Notes under the pieces: model-generated
Database searches by the model: none
Told to the model about the DNA's origin: nothing
The model's input: only the letters and a program-made list of their open reading frames with translations
Shown here: positions 26,193-36,696 of the stretch, in pieces
Layout of the letters: every line of letters begins with the position of its first letter
Numbering within the stretch: the first letter of the stretch is position 1
DNA from: Flavobacterium sp. ENC
GTDB lineage: Bacteria; Bacteroidota; Bacteroidia; Flavobacteriales; Flavobacteriaceae
DNA length: 64,000 bases
Assembly: GCF_020991415.1 (NCBI RefSeq)
Contig: NZ_JAJMOY010000004.1
Span: 310,001-374,000, forward strand
Direction: 5' to 3'
Position numbers and translations under genes: made by a program

Positions 26193-26248
26193 AAGAAGCA
26201 AGAAAGGGAATCAATCTGTATTCTCTTCTCTTGCTTCTTTTTTCTTTA
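26193..26248 (+). terminator. terminator-like hairpin in the leader of the DUF3820 gene
   Basis: AAGAAGCAAGA (26193-26203) is perfectly complementary to 26229-26239, and an inner GGGAAT/ATTCTC stem continues it. A TTTTTCTTT tract follows and the ATG comes seven bases later. It could end the nagB/PIG-L transcript or act as an attenuator for the next gene. Confidence 0.65.
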
Positions 26249-26254
26249 AAAAAA

Positions 26255-26485
26255 ATGGAACAAGACAGTAAACTTCTCATAAAATTAGCCCATACCAAAA
26301 TGCCTTTCGGGAAATATGAAGGCCGTTTCTTAATCGATTTACCCGAATATTATGTCGTTTGGTATCAGAATAAAGGATTTCCAAAAGGAGAGCTGGGCCA
26401 GCAACTACAACTGATCTACGAGCTAAAACTAAACGGTTTGGAAGAATTAATCCGAAATATTAAGAAAAGATACCCGAAACCATAG
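26255..26485 (+). CDS. DUF3820 family protein
   Basis: The 76-residue protein starts at ATG 26255 (MEQDSKLLIKLAHTKMPFGK). A longer frame back to 26183 would run through the leader hairpin and is rejected. The pattern MPFGKYEG..DLPEYYVVWYQNKGFP is typical of DUF3820 (once named quorum-sensing-regulated virulence factor), a small domain with helical segments and unknown biochemistry, sometimes found next to exonuclease-like proteins. No such partner is here. Confidence 0.85.
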   Translation: MEQDSKLLIKLAHTKMPFGKYEGRFLIDLPEYYVVWYQNKGFPKGELGQQLQLIYELKLNGLEELIRNIKKRYPKP

Positions 26486-26653
26486 AAATAAAATAGGTAT
26501 TATTTTTATTGGAAAAGTAATGATAATAATGTGAAATTCCAGAAACAAATAAACAGATTAATTAAAAATTAGGCCGTTTAAAATCTAAAATTACGGATTA
26601 CGGAAACAAGTAATCGATCTGTTTATAAATTTGCAAATTATCTCATTCTGTAA

Positions 26654-28342
<1,689 letters not shown>

Positions 28343-28418
28343 TTAATATTCTAAGGGGATGTAACTTTTGAGTAAATCTCAGACCAATATCCTTAAACGA
28401 ATAACTTTTTTAAATATA

Positions 28419-30323
28419 ATGGAAGAAAAAAAAATTGACCTTAATTCAATCATTGGTTTTGTATTGATATTTGGAATTTTGATTTGGATTATGTACCAAA
28501 ATCAACCTTCTGATAAAGAGATTGCTGCTGAAAAAGCCAAGAAAGAATTAGTAGCAAAACAAGAAGCTCAGGCTAAAGCAGATAAGACTAAAACAGCAGT
28601 TTTGCCAGTGGCAGCAGCAATGCCGGGAGATACAGTTCAGTTAGCGCAATTGCAAAAAACATTAGGTGGTTTTGCTTATTCTGCAACGCTTCCGACTGCA
28701 AAAGAAGGTTTTACTACTCTTGAAAATGATAAGATAAAACTTAAAATCGCTAATAAGGGCGGTTATATAGTAGAAGCTACATTGAAAGAATTCAAAAGGT
28801 TTGAAAAAAATTCCGGACAATTAGTGGAATTAATCAAAGACAATAACTCTAATTTAAACATTCAGTTACAGACAACAGATAACAGGACTTTAAATTCTAA
28901 AGATTTATTCTTTGAGCCAACACTGACTAAAAACGGTAACGACCAAATATTGACAATGCGTCTGAAAGCAGGTGCAAATGAATTTTTAGAATACAAATAC
29001 GTATTAAAATCAAATGAATATTTAGTTGGTTTTGACATTCGCTCTCAGGGATTGAATAAAGTTTTAAATTCGTCTAAACCATTAGATTTAGTATGGGATT
29101 TAAAATCGTTCAGAAATGAGAAAAGTGTTTCCATTGAAAAGCGTTACGCTCAGCTGGAATATGAATACGGAGATGAAAAATACAATTCGGTAAGTCTTGG
29201 GGCAGGAAAAGAAGATACTCCTGAAAAAGTGAGTTTTATCGCGTTTAAACAACACTTTTTTACGGCAATTTTGTCTACGGATAAAGCATTTGAAAAATCC
29301 AAATTACAATCAGATGATTTAGTAAAAGACGAAAATATTGATACTACTTATATCAAACAATTTAAAGCAACTGTTCCTTTGGCGTTTACAAATGGAGAAG
29401 TTGATTATAAAATGAACTGGTATTTCGGACCATCGGATTATAAAATATTAAAATCGTATGATAAAAATTTCCAGAAAATTATTCCACTTGGATGGGGGAT
29501 TTTCGGCTGGATCAACCAATGGATTTTTATTCCGTTGTTCGGGTTCTTAAGCTCTTTTATTGCTTATGGAATTGCGATTATTATCTTTACGATTATAATC
29601 AAACTGGCGATGTCGCCAATTACCTATAAGTCGTTCCTTTCTCAGGCAAAAATGAAAGTTTTGCGTCCTGAAATTACAGAGTTGGGAGAAAAATTCAAAA
29701 AAGACCCAATGAAGAAACAGCAGGAAACAATGAAGTTATACAACAAAGCAGGGGTAAACCCAATGGCAGGATGTATCCCGGCATTGATTCAGCTTCCTTT
29801 TATGTATGCGTCATTCCAGTTCTTCCCGTCTGCTTTTGAGTTAAGACAGAAGAGTTTCCTTTGGGCAGATGATTTGTCCTCTTTTGATGCAGTAGTAAAA
29901 TTACCATTTCACATTCCGTTGTATGGAGACCATATCAGTTTGTTTCCGATTTTGGCAGCAATTGCAATTTTCTTCTACATGAAAATGACATCAGGAGATC
30001 AGCAGATGGCAGCGCCTCAGCAGGAAGGTATGCCGGATATGGCAAAAATGATGAAAATCATGATTTATGTTTCGCCATTAATGATGTTGATTTTCTTCAA
30101 CAGTTATGGTGCAGGTTTGAGTTTGTACAACTTTATCTCTAACTTAATTACAATCGGAATTATGTTTGTAATTAAAAATTATATTGTGGATACAGATAAA
30201 ATTCACGCTCAGATTCAGGAAAACAAATTGAAAGAGCCTAAAAAACAAAGCAAGTTCCAACAACGTCTTCAGGAAGTGATGGAGCAACAAGAAGCAACAA
30301 AAGCTCAGAATAAAAAGAAATAA
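28419..30323 (+). CDS. yidC: membrane protein insertase YidC
   Basis: The 634-residue protein starts at ATG 28419 (MEEKKIDLNSIIGFVL); the longer frame from 28368 is not supported by the usual N-terminus. It has an N-terminal membrane anchor, a large periplasmic beta domain (about 60-340) and the C-terminal insertase core with five helices. Core landmarks are GIFGWINQWIFIPLFGFLS, SPITYKSFLSQAKMK and NPMAGCIPALIQLPFM. The C-terminal tail is Lys/Gln-rich and could touch the ribosome. It inserts proteins into the inner membrane with or without SecYEG. Confidence 0.98.
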   Translation: MEEKKIDLNSIIGFVLIFGILIWIMYQNQPSDKEIAAEKAKKELVAKQEAQAKADKTKTAVLPVAAAMPGDTVQLAQLQKTLGGFAYSATLPTAKEGFTTLENDKIKLKIANKGGYIVEATLKEFKRFEKNSGQLVELIKDNNSNLNIQLQTTDNRTLNSKDLFFEPTLTKNGNDQILTMRLKAGANEFLEYKYVLKSNEYLVGFDIRSQGLNKVLNSSKPLDLVWDLKSFRNEKSVSIEKRYAQLEYEYGDEKYNSVSLGAGKEDTPEKVSFIAFKQHFFTAILSTDKAFEKSKLQSDDLVKDENIDTTYIKQFKATVPLAFTNGEVDYKMNWYFGPSDYKILKSYDKNFQKIIPLGWGIFGWINQWIFIPLFGFLSSFIAYGIAIIIFTIIIKLAMSPITYKSFLSQAKMKVLRPEITELGEKFKKDPMKKQQETMKLYNKAGVNPMAGCIPALIQLPFMYASFQFFPSAFELRQKSFLWADDLSSFDAVVKLPFHIPLYGDHISLFPILAAIAIFFYMKMTSGDQQMAAPQQEGMPDMAKMMKIMIYVSPLMMLIFFNSYGAGLSLYNFISNLITIGIMFVIKNYIVDTDKIHAQIQENKLKEPKKQSKFQQRLQEVMEQQEATKAQNKKK

Positions 30324-30330
30324 GTTCTTA

Positions 30331-30359
30331 AAAAAATCTCGATTTATCGGGATTTTTTT
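30331..30359 (+). terminator. yidC intrinsic terminator
   Basis: AATCTCGAT (30335-30343) pairs with ATCGGGATT (30346-30354) with one G-T pair, then a T run. It closes the pyrG-yidC unit. Confidence 0.85.
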
Positions 30360-30414
30360 ATACCTGTGATATACTTTATAAAGTACAATTTCGTTAAAGC
30401 TTAAAATTGAATAT

Positions 30415-31137
30415 ATGATGATTTTCAAAAAAATAATATTCGGACTGGCACTGTTGAATTCAATCCTGATAAGTGCCCAGGCAGACATCAATAAATTGGA
30501 TGCCAACGGTAAAAAAGACGGTTTATGGAAAGGAACTTATGAAGTTTCCAAGCGCCCCCGATACGAGGGAACATTCAGCCACGGAACGGAAACCGGAATA
30601 TTTAAATTTTTTGATGATACCAAAAAAGGAGATGTTGTGGCCACACGCGATTTTACGGCTAACGACGGCAGCGCTTATAATATTTTTTACGATCAGGCTA
30701 AAAATAAAGTAAGTGAAGGAAAAGTAATTGGTAAGAATTATGAAGGCGAGTGGAAGTATTATCATAAAGCCTCAAAAGTACTGATGACTACTGAAAATTA
30801 TAAAAATGGAAAGCTGGAAGGTCTTAGGACTGTGTTTTATCCAAATGCTAAAATAGCGGAAGAGATCACGTATGTAAATGGCCAGAAAGAAGGCGTATAT
30901 AAAAAATACGGGCAAAACGGAATCATATTGGAAAAGACTACTTATAAGAACAATCAATATAATGGTGATGCTGTTTTCTATGATTCTGACGGCGTAGTAG
31001 CTTCTGAAGGAAAATTTCTTAATGGAAAAAAAGCCGGAATTTGGAAGTTCTACTTAAAAGGGAAACTAACCAAAGAGGTAAACATGAGTGATCCGAAAAG
31101 CAGTTATAAGGCGGACTCGAAGCCTAAGATGGAATAG
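30415..31137 (+). CDS. secreted MORN-repeat protein (YwqK-like)
   Basis: The 240-residue protein has a signal peptide (1-22, ending LISAQ) and about five MORN_2-type repeats with the pattern G..xGxWKxYxxxGKL, for example GEWKYYHKAS, EGLRTVFYPNAK and GIWKFYLKGKL. Such repeats form curved beta hairpins. Databases often label these YwqK family antitoxins, but no toxin gene is nearby, so that label should not be taken as function. Extracytoplasmic scaffolding is a safer guess. A second ATG is directly adjacent to the first. Confidence 0.83.
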   Translation: MMIFKKIIFGLALLNSILISAQADINKLDANGKKDGLWKGTYEVSKRPRYEGTFSHGTETGIFKFFDDTKKGDVVATRDFTANDGSAYNIFYDQAKNKVSEGKVIGKNYEGEWKYYHKASKVLMTTENYKNGKLEGLRTVFYPNAKIAEEITYVNGQKEGVYKKYGQNGIILEKTTYKNNQYNGDAVFYDSDGVVASEGKFLNGKKAGIWKFYLKGKLTKEVNMSDPKSSYKADSKPKME

Positions 31138-31168
31138 ATTTAGAGTATTCCGCGATGCTGACTTTTTT

Positions 31169-31234
31169 TTTGCCACGAATTTCACGAATTCACACTAATT
31201 GTAATTCGTGGAAATTCGTGAAATTCGTGGCAAA
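31169..31234. repeat. TTTGCCACGAATT palindromic repeat (best copy)
   Basis: The arms 31169-31190 and 31213-31234 are exact reverse complements over 22 bases. The core of the arm is TTTGCCACGAATTTCACG. T runs lie on both outer sides, so each strand has a hairpin with a T-tract. It lies between two plus-strand genes. Diverged copies are at 1711-1746, 13850-13988 and 44271-44403. Confidence 0.9.
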
Positions 31235-31242
31235 CTTTTTTC

Positions 31243-31250
31243 TAAATTTG
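31243..31250 (+). promoter_or_regulatory. -7 box TAAATTTG before the DUF4956 gene
   Basis: TAAATTTG lies 21 bases before the ATG at 31272 and eight bases after the palindromic repeat. The repeat thus occupies the place where the -33 element should be. No TTG is visible there. Confidence 0.45.
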
Positions 31251-31271
31251 ATTCACTAATATTTACTGTAA

Positions 31272-31829
31272 ATGGATTTAAACGAGCTTTCCGGGAGATT
31301 TTTGTTGCTGTTTTTTTCAATCCTGATTCTTTACTTTTTTTCGAACAGAAAAGATAATGAAACCATAAATCCTTTGATGGTTATCGTTGGACTATGTACT
31401 TTTTCCCTCTGTTATTTGTTTACAAAAATAGAAATAGGAGTAGGAATTGGTTTTGGTCTGTTTGCTATTTTTTCTATTTTACGATTCAGGACACAGTCTT
31501 TTACCGTAAATGCTATCATTTTTCTGTTTGCTACGATTACACTTTCTATTCTTGATATTATGTATCCCTATGAAAAAATAGAGGTGCTTTTGTTTTTTCA
31601 ACTGATTATAATTGGTTTTTATATCATTGCTTCGGTTATAGTAAATAAAAAAGCATCTAAATTTCTAAATAGTGTTGAGTTGAAAATGATGCTGGAAGAT
31701 GACTTTATTTTAAACCCCGAAAATATTCGCAAATCCATTCAAAATAAAATTAAAATTGAGAATTTCGAATTTAAGATTGTCAATGTCAATACTGTTTCAA
31801 ACGAAATTGATCTTTTGGTTTTTTATTGA
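31272..31829 (+). CDS. DUF4956 family membrane protein
   Basis: The 185-residue protein has four or five transmembrane helices and the family signature GVGIGFGLFAIFSILRFRT near residue 55, followed by a cytosolic C-terminal segment of 60 residues with strands. In other bacteria DUF4956 proteins occur beside polyphosphate (VTC-like) polymerases and CotH proteins, which suggests work on a polymer or phosphate at the membrane. Here the neighbour is a dikinase-like protein on the opposite strand, whose last codon starts on the very next base. Confidence 0.85.
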   Translation: MDLNELSGRFLLLFFSILILYFFSNRKDNETINPLMVIVGLCTFSLCYLFTKIEIGVGIGFGLFAIFSILRFRTQSFTVNAIIFLFATITLSILDIMYPYEKIEVLLFFQLIIIGFYIIASVIVNKKASKFLNSVELKMMLEDDFILNPENIRKSIQNKIKIENFEFKIVNVNTVSNEIDLLVFY

Positions 31830-33707
31830 CTATTCGTTAAAAGGACGAACTTGTTTGATGTACAAATCCCTGTTTTCTCCAACAATCTTGAATTCAATAT
31901 CTACGGGATGAAAAAGGTTTTTTCTCCAGTAACGGTACATTTTGGACTCAATTTTTTTGCTGACAATAAAAAGAGTGCTGATTTCTTTTCTCGTCAGTAA
32001 GGGTTCGTTCTTATTCAGGTTTGAATTCGAAGTATAATCCACTTCAAAATCGTCAGGGTCGGTTCCGTTATTAAAATGATAGATAACAAACTGTTCGCAG
32101 ATTTCACCTTTTTCCGGTTTCACAACTGAGTTTTCTCCTTTTTGAACGTTGACTGTGATTCCTGAGAAGTTTTCCCTGAAAATATTTTTGGTGATGATAA
32201 CGCCATTGGCCAATTCATCAGGGAAAGAACGATGAACCAGTACACCCATGGCAATACTCTCCTGGTCAATTCCAAAAAGTTCTCTTTCCGTGTAGGAAGC
32301 CTCATTCCAGGTACTGGCCCAAACTTGTTTAATTGCCTTTTCAAAACTTTTTATAGTGTCGCCCAGAATTCCCGTTTTGGAATCATATAAACCCGCACCA
32401 TTAAAATCGTCCATATCTTCTGCATTTGTTGAAGATCGGAACCTGAAATTTTTAAAAGAGGCATTTTTAAAAGTCTCGTTCAGTTTTGCTATTAATTCAG
32501 GATTGATAGGTTCCTTTTTTATGGCAGCCCGTATTTTTTTCAATTGCTTGTGGATCCAAACAACAGAATCTTTGTGTGGATAAGCCAGAAGCTCCCGAAT
32601 TAAAGGAGCAGTGGATTTTTTCTGAACATGACTGGTATAAAAGTAAAACGGAATCGCATGGGCATTTTCCGGTGTCTTAAACGGAATTTCTTTTGAAATT
32701 GCAATTAGACAGGACAGATTTTGTGCTTTCGAACCAATATAATTCACGCCTTTTTTGGGAATTTTATTCAAATCAACCAAACTGGTGACGCTATTGTCAA
32801 CAATTAACTTTTTCTTCTTCTTAATAGTCTTTTGCGCTATTTTTTTGGTGGATTCTTTGATGTAAAAGGTGTCTGCTGCAATCTTAAGCTCTACCTTTTT
32901 CGAAATCAACCTTTTAATATATGGATCCTTTAGAACAGTGGTATAAGCCATAATTGGGATCTTTCTGTTTTTGCCTAATAAAACCAAATGGCTTAATGGA
33001 GTTTGCAGCTCATTTACGATAATTCCCCTGACATTGGGTAAAATATCCGGCGTCCCGTCCAGAATAATAATTTCATCCGGATTGGGAGTAATGCTTTCTA
33101 ACTCCTTTGTTTTATATTGTTTTAATATTCCGACATTGCTTCCGGAAACGACTTCCTGATAGGTGATTTCATCAAAAATATAATTCGATTTGACGCAGGG
33201 GATTTTAAATTTATGCTCCTGGTTCCATTGCAGTTTTTCCGGATTGTTCAGGTAAAATTTCAAATCCTTACCTATAAAAGTAGACTGCACAACCAGATTG
33301 TAAAAACGCTCTATCAACAAAACGGGCATGTGGTCTGACGCTGCAAGTTCGAAAACCCATTTCTCCCTTCCTTTAATATGATTGAGATTCCCCAACAAAA
33401 AATCCCTGCCTTTTTCAGTGTCACTGTAATTATCGTCATTAAAAACATCCAGCCCTTTAGCATAGCCCAGATAGTCCGTTACAAAATCATAGTGCAGGCG
33501 AATCAGACTGCTGTTGAAATAATATATTTTTTGGTTTTTCAGATCATAAATCACTTTTACCGACTCTATATTGGAGAATTTATCGGATAATGGTTTTCCT
33601 TTGAATGCCTTATACGCCTGATAACCGGTCAGAGTCGAGGTGTAATTCTGGGCGTTCAGGGAGGTAAAAAGAATCAGGAAAATAATACTGTAAACCTGTT
33701 TTGACAT
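31830..33707 (-). CDS. secreted dikinase-like protein (phosphohistidine plus ATP-grasp domains)
   Basis: The 625-residue protein has a signal peptide (1-20, ending LNAQ). The N-terminal part (21-200) is of unknown type. Residues about 210-260 resemble the swivelling phosphohistidine domain, with the likely His at 240 in LQTPLSHLVLLGKN. Residues about 318-625 resemble the ATP-binding domain of PEP synthase and water dikinases: GSKAQNL (Lys327), FRFRSSTNAEDM (424-426) and VWASTWNEASY (462-472), ending DLYIKQVRPF. The order His domain then ATP domain is that of plant glucan water dikinase, not PEP synthase. A PEP-binding barrel is absent. Export of an ATP-dependent enzyme is odd. Confidence 0.8.
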   Translation of the reverse strand: MSKQVYSIIFLILFTSLNAQNYTSTLTGYQAYKAFKGKPLSDKFSNIESVKVIYDLKNQKIYYFNSSLIRLHYDFVTDYLGYAKGLDVFNDDNYSDTEKGRDFLLGNLNHIKGREKWVFELAASDHMPVLLIERFYNLVVQSTFIGKDLKFYLNNPEKLQWNQEHKFKIPCVKSNYIFDEITYQEVVSGSNVGILKQYKTKELESITPNPDEIIILDGTPDILPNVRGIIVNELQTPLSHLVLLGKNRKIPIMAYTTVLKDPYIKRLISKKVELKIAADTFYIKESTKKIAQKTIKKKKKLIVDNSVTSLVDLNKIPKKGVNYIGSKAQNLSCLIAISKEIPFKTPENAHAIPFYFYTSHVQKKSTAPLIRELLAYPHKDSVVWIHKQLKKIRAAIKKEPINPELIAKLNETFKNASFKNFRFRSSTNAEDMDDFNGAGLYDSKTGILGDTIKSFEKAIKQVWASTWNEASYTERELFGIDQESIAMGVLVHRSFPDELANGVIITKNIFRENFSGITVNVQKGENSVVKPEKGEICEQFVIYHFNNGTDPDDFEVDYTSNSNLNKNEPLLTRKEISTLFIVSKKIESKMYRYWRKNLFHPVDIEFKIVGENRDLYIKQVRPFNE

Positions 33708-33814
33708 AGTGCTTTAGTTGATGGATTAAAAGTAATTAAAAAAAGCAATAAGTTTTATCTACCGCGGGATTATATAAACTAATCAAAACCATCGCAATTA
33801 TATGGAATTTGGCT

Positions 33815-33822
33815 TACCTTTG
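33815..33822 (+). promoter_or_regulatory. -7 box TACCTTTG before mnmA
   Basis: TACCTTTG lies 29 bases before the mnmA ATG. The upstream TTG element is not clear. It would drive the four-gene unit that starts with mnmA. Confidence 0.55.
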
Positions 33823-33851
33823 CACCCTTGTAAAAATATAAACGAGTTAAA

Positions 33852-35039
33852 ATGAAACGTGTAGTTGTTGGACTTTCCGGAGGAGTTGATTCTAGTGTTG
33901 CCGCTTATTTGCTGCAACAGCAGGGATACGAAGTTATTGGCCTTTTTATGAAAAACTGGCACGATGATTCGGTTACGATTTCGAATGAATGTCCGTGGTT
34001 GGAAGATAGTAATGATGCTTTATTAGTAGCTGAAAAACTGGGGATACCGTTTCAGACCGTTGATTTGAGTGAGGAGTACAAAGAAAAAATCGTTGACTAT
34101 ATGTTCAACGAATACGAAAAAGGAAGAACTCCAAATCCGGACGTACTTTGTAATCGCGAAATCAAATTTGATGTTTTTATGAAAATTGCCTTAAGTCTGG
34201 GTGCTGATTATGTAGCAACCGGGCATTATTGTCAAAAAAATGAAATCGAAGTCGACGGTAAACCGGTTTACCAGTTAATTGCAGGTGCGGATACTAATAA
34301 AGATCAATCCTATTTTCTATGTCAGTTATCGCAGGAACAACTGGCAAAATCATTGTTTCCAATTGGAGCACTGACCAAACCGGAAGTCCGCGAAATTGCT
34401 GCCGAAATGGATTTGGTAACTGCTGAAAAGAAAGATTCCCAGGGACTTTGTTTCATTGGAAAAGTACGTTTGCCGGAATTCCTGCAGCAAAAATTACAGC
34501 CTAAAGAAGGTAAAATTGTTCAGGTTGATAAAAACGATCCGATTTATACCATAGAAAAACCAGTTGGCCTGTCTCTAGAGGAAGAACTGAAAGCAGAAGC
34601 TCAGAAACTAAACTATCTTCCGACAATGGGAAAAGTAGTAGGGAAACATCAGGGAGCCCATTATTTTACCATTGGACAAAGAAAAGGACTGAATGTGGGA
34701 GGAACAACAGATCCGTTGTTTATAATTGCGACGAATGTTGAAACGAACACGATTTATACCGGTTTAACCAGCCAGCATCCGGGTTTATTTAAGAAAGCTT
34801 TATTTATAGAGAAATCTGAAGTACACTGGATTCGTACTGATCTTGCTTTAAAAGTGGGAGAAAGTATGGAAGTAATGGCCAGAATTCGCTACCGTCAGCC
34901 TTTACAAAAAGCAACTTTATATCAATTTGAAGACGGAATGTATATTCGTTTTGACGAACCGCAATCTGCCATAACAGAAGGGCAGTTTGCAGCCTGGTAT
35001 TTCGATAATGAATTAGTTGGTTCGGGAGTAATTTCTTAG
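33852..35039 (+). CDS. mnmA: tRNA-specific 2-thiouridylase MnmA
   Basis: The 395-residue enzyme thiolates U34 of tRNAs for Lys, Glu and Gln. The PP-loop [16 protein letters not shown] is at the N-terminus. The catalytic cysteines are seen in [12 protein letters not shown] near residue 100 and [10 protein letters not shown] near 200, and ATGHYC near 126 is also conserved. The C-terminal two-thirds hold the tRNA-binding and beta-barrel domains. It heads an apparent operon with a secreted protease, an FMN enzyme and an unknown gene. Confidence 0.97.
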   Translation: MKRVVVGLSGGVDSSVAAYLLQQQGYEVIGLFMKNWHDDSVTISNECPWLEDSNDALLVAEKLGIPFQTVDLSEEYKEKIVDYMFNEYEKGRTPNPDVLCNREIKFDVFMKIALSLGADYVATGHYCQKNEIEVDGKPVYQLIAGADTNKDQSYFLCQLSQEQLAKSLFPIGALTKPEVREIAAEMDLVTAEKKDSQGLCFIGKVRLPEFLQQKLQPKEGKIVQVDKNDPIYTIEKPVGLSLEEELKAEAQKLNYLPTMGKVVGKHQGAHYFTIGQRKGLNVGGTTDPLFIIATNVETNTIYTGLTSQHPGLFKKALFIEKSEVHWIRTDLALKVGESMEVMARIRYRQPLQKATLYQFEDGMYIRFDEPQSAITEGQFAAWYFDNELVGSGVIS

Positions 35040-35082
35040 CTTTATACTTTTTAAGAAGGTTTTCCCTTTAAAAAAGTAAACT

Positions 35083-36684
35083 ATGAAATATAACTACCTC
35101 TTTTTGTTATTATTACTTTCTTCTGCATTATTTGCACAGGAAGAAGATGCCTGGGTGTATTTTAATGCCAAACCAAGTGCACAAATGTATTTGGACAATC
35201 CTCTTCAGATGCTTACGCAACGGTCTATAGATCGCCGTATCAATCAAAATATTGCCTTAAGCATTAACGACACTCCAATAGAAAAAACGTATGTCAGCCA
35301 GATAAAATCAAGTGCCGGAATTACAATAATGGCGCGATCTAAATGGCTGAATGCACTCCATATTCGCGGAACCCAGGCGAATGTTACGGCTTTAAAAAAC
35401 TTAGCTTTTGTGGATAAAGTGGTCTTTGCAGATAAAACTTTAAATACGACTTCAAAAAAAGTACAAAGTAATAAAACAGCACAAACAAAAGATAAGCTTA
35501 AAACTACCGTTAATTATGCCTACGGAGCTTCGGCAAATCAAATACAAATGCTGAACGGTCAGGTTTTGCATGAACAAAATCATACCGGATCCGGTAAAAT
35601 AATAGCTGTTTTAGATGCGGGTTTTCCGGGAGTAAATACGGCTCAGCCTTTTGAGAATCTTATTAATAATAACAGAATTCTCGGAGGTTATGATTTTGTG
35701 TCCCGAAATGATAATTTTTACACGGGAGATGATCATGGTACAATGGTACTTTCAACAATGGGAGGCTATAAAGAAAATGCTTTGATAGGAACTGCTCCGG
35801 ACGCTTCATATTATTTATTCATTACAGAAAATGCTGCTTCAGAAAACCCGGTTGAAGAATCACTCTGGGTAGAAGCTGCAGAAAGGGCCGACAGTTTAGG
35901 AGTAGATATTATTACAACATCGTTAGGCTATTTTGAATATGATAATGCCAATTACAGCCATACGTATAATGATATGAACGGAAGTACAAATTTTATTTCC
36001 CGTGGTGCCGAAATGGCTTTTAGCAAAGGAATTATCGTGGTCGCTTCGGCCGGTAATGAAGGAAATACTGCTGAAAGACATATCGGAGGGCCTGCAGATG
36101 CCGTTTCCGTTTTAACAGTTGGTTCAGTTACAGCGTCAAAAGTCAGATCTGATTTCAGTTCCATAGGGCCAAGTTTTGATAACCGGATCAAACCCGATGT
36201 AATGGCACAGGGAACAGCAGCAGTTGTTTCGAATACTTCCGGTGCCATTGTCACGGTTAACGGGACTTCTTTTTCGTGCCCGATAATGGCCGGTATGATC
36301 GCTTGTTTGTGGCAGGCATTTCCTTCTAAAACCAATCAGCAAATCAGACAAATGATTTTGGAGTCTTCAGATAAATATGCTGTCCCAGACAATTTCTATG
36401 GGTATGGAATTCCAAATTTCGGTGCTACCCTGGGAGTGGAGAATTTCGAAATTCCTGTTTTTTCGATTTATCCAAATCCGGTAAAAACTGCGGTTTCTTT
36501 TTCATTTCCCGATCAGACCACCGCTTCTGTAGCCATTTATTCTGTTCTGGGACAAAAAGTTATCGAACAACAAATTACAAATCAAAATCCGGTACTTTCC
36601 CTGCAATCCTTAAAAAGCGGACTCTACTTTTATGTTTTTGATGCAGAAGGAATGCACAAAACAGGAAAGATTATCAAACAATAA
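35083..36684 (+). CDS. secreted subtilisin-like S8 protease with T9SS sorting domain
   Basis: The 533-residue protein has a signal peptide (1-19, ending LFAQ) and a propeptide-like region to about 150. The catalytic triad is Asp in IIAVLDAGFPG, His in GDDHGTMVLST and Ser in NGTSFSCPIMAG, with the oxyanion Asn in VVASAGNEG. The last 75 residues form a type A T9SS C-terminal domain (SIYPNPVKTAVSFSFP to GKIIKQ), so it should cross the outer membrane by the type IX system. It follows mnmA by 43 bases. Confidence 0.95.
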   Translation: MKYNYLFLLLLLSSALFAQEEDAWVYFNAKPSAQMYLDNPLQMLTQRSIDRRINQNIALSINDTPIEKTYVSQIKSSAGITIMARSKWLNALHIRGTQANVTALKNLAFVDKVVFADKTLNTTSKKVQSNKTAQTKDKLKTTVNYAYGASANQIQMLNGQVLHEQNHTGSGKIIAVLDAGFPGVNTAQPFENLINNNRILGGYDFVSRNDNFYTGDDHGTMVLSTMGGYKENALIGTAPDASYYLFITENAASENPVEESLWVEAAERADSLGVDIITTSLGYFEYDNANYSHTYNDMNGSTNFISRGAEMAFSKGIIVVASAGNEGNTAERHIGGPADAVSVLTVGSVTASKVRSDFSSIGPSFDNRIKPDVMAQGTAAVVSNTSGAIVTVNGTSFSCPIMAGMIACLWQAFPSKTNQQIRQMILESSDKYAVPDNFYGYGIPNFGATLGVENFEIPVFSIYPNPVKTAVSFSFPDQTTASVAIYSVLGQKVIEQQITNQNPVLSLQSLKSGLYFYVFDAEGMHKTGKIIKQ

Positions 36685-36696
36685 CAGCATTTTTGC

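Noticed and set aside
26183..26255. Longer start for the DUF3820 protein
   Set aside because: The added residues would be translated from the leader hairpin and do not resemble the family.
30415..31137. A toxin-antitoxin system based on the YwqK antitoxin label
   Set aside because: MORN repeats alone do not define an antitoxin, the protein has a signal peptide, and no toxin gene is beside it.
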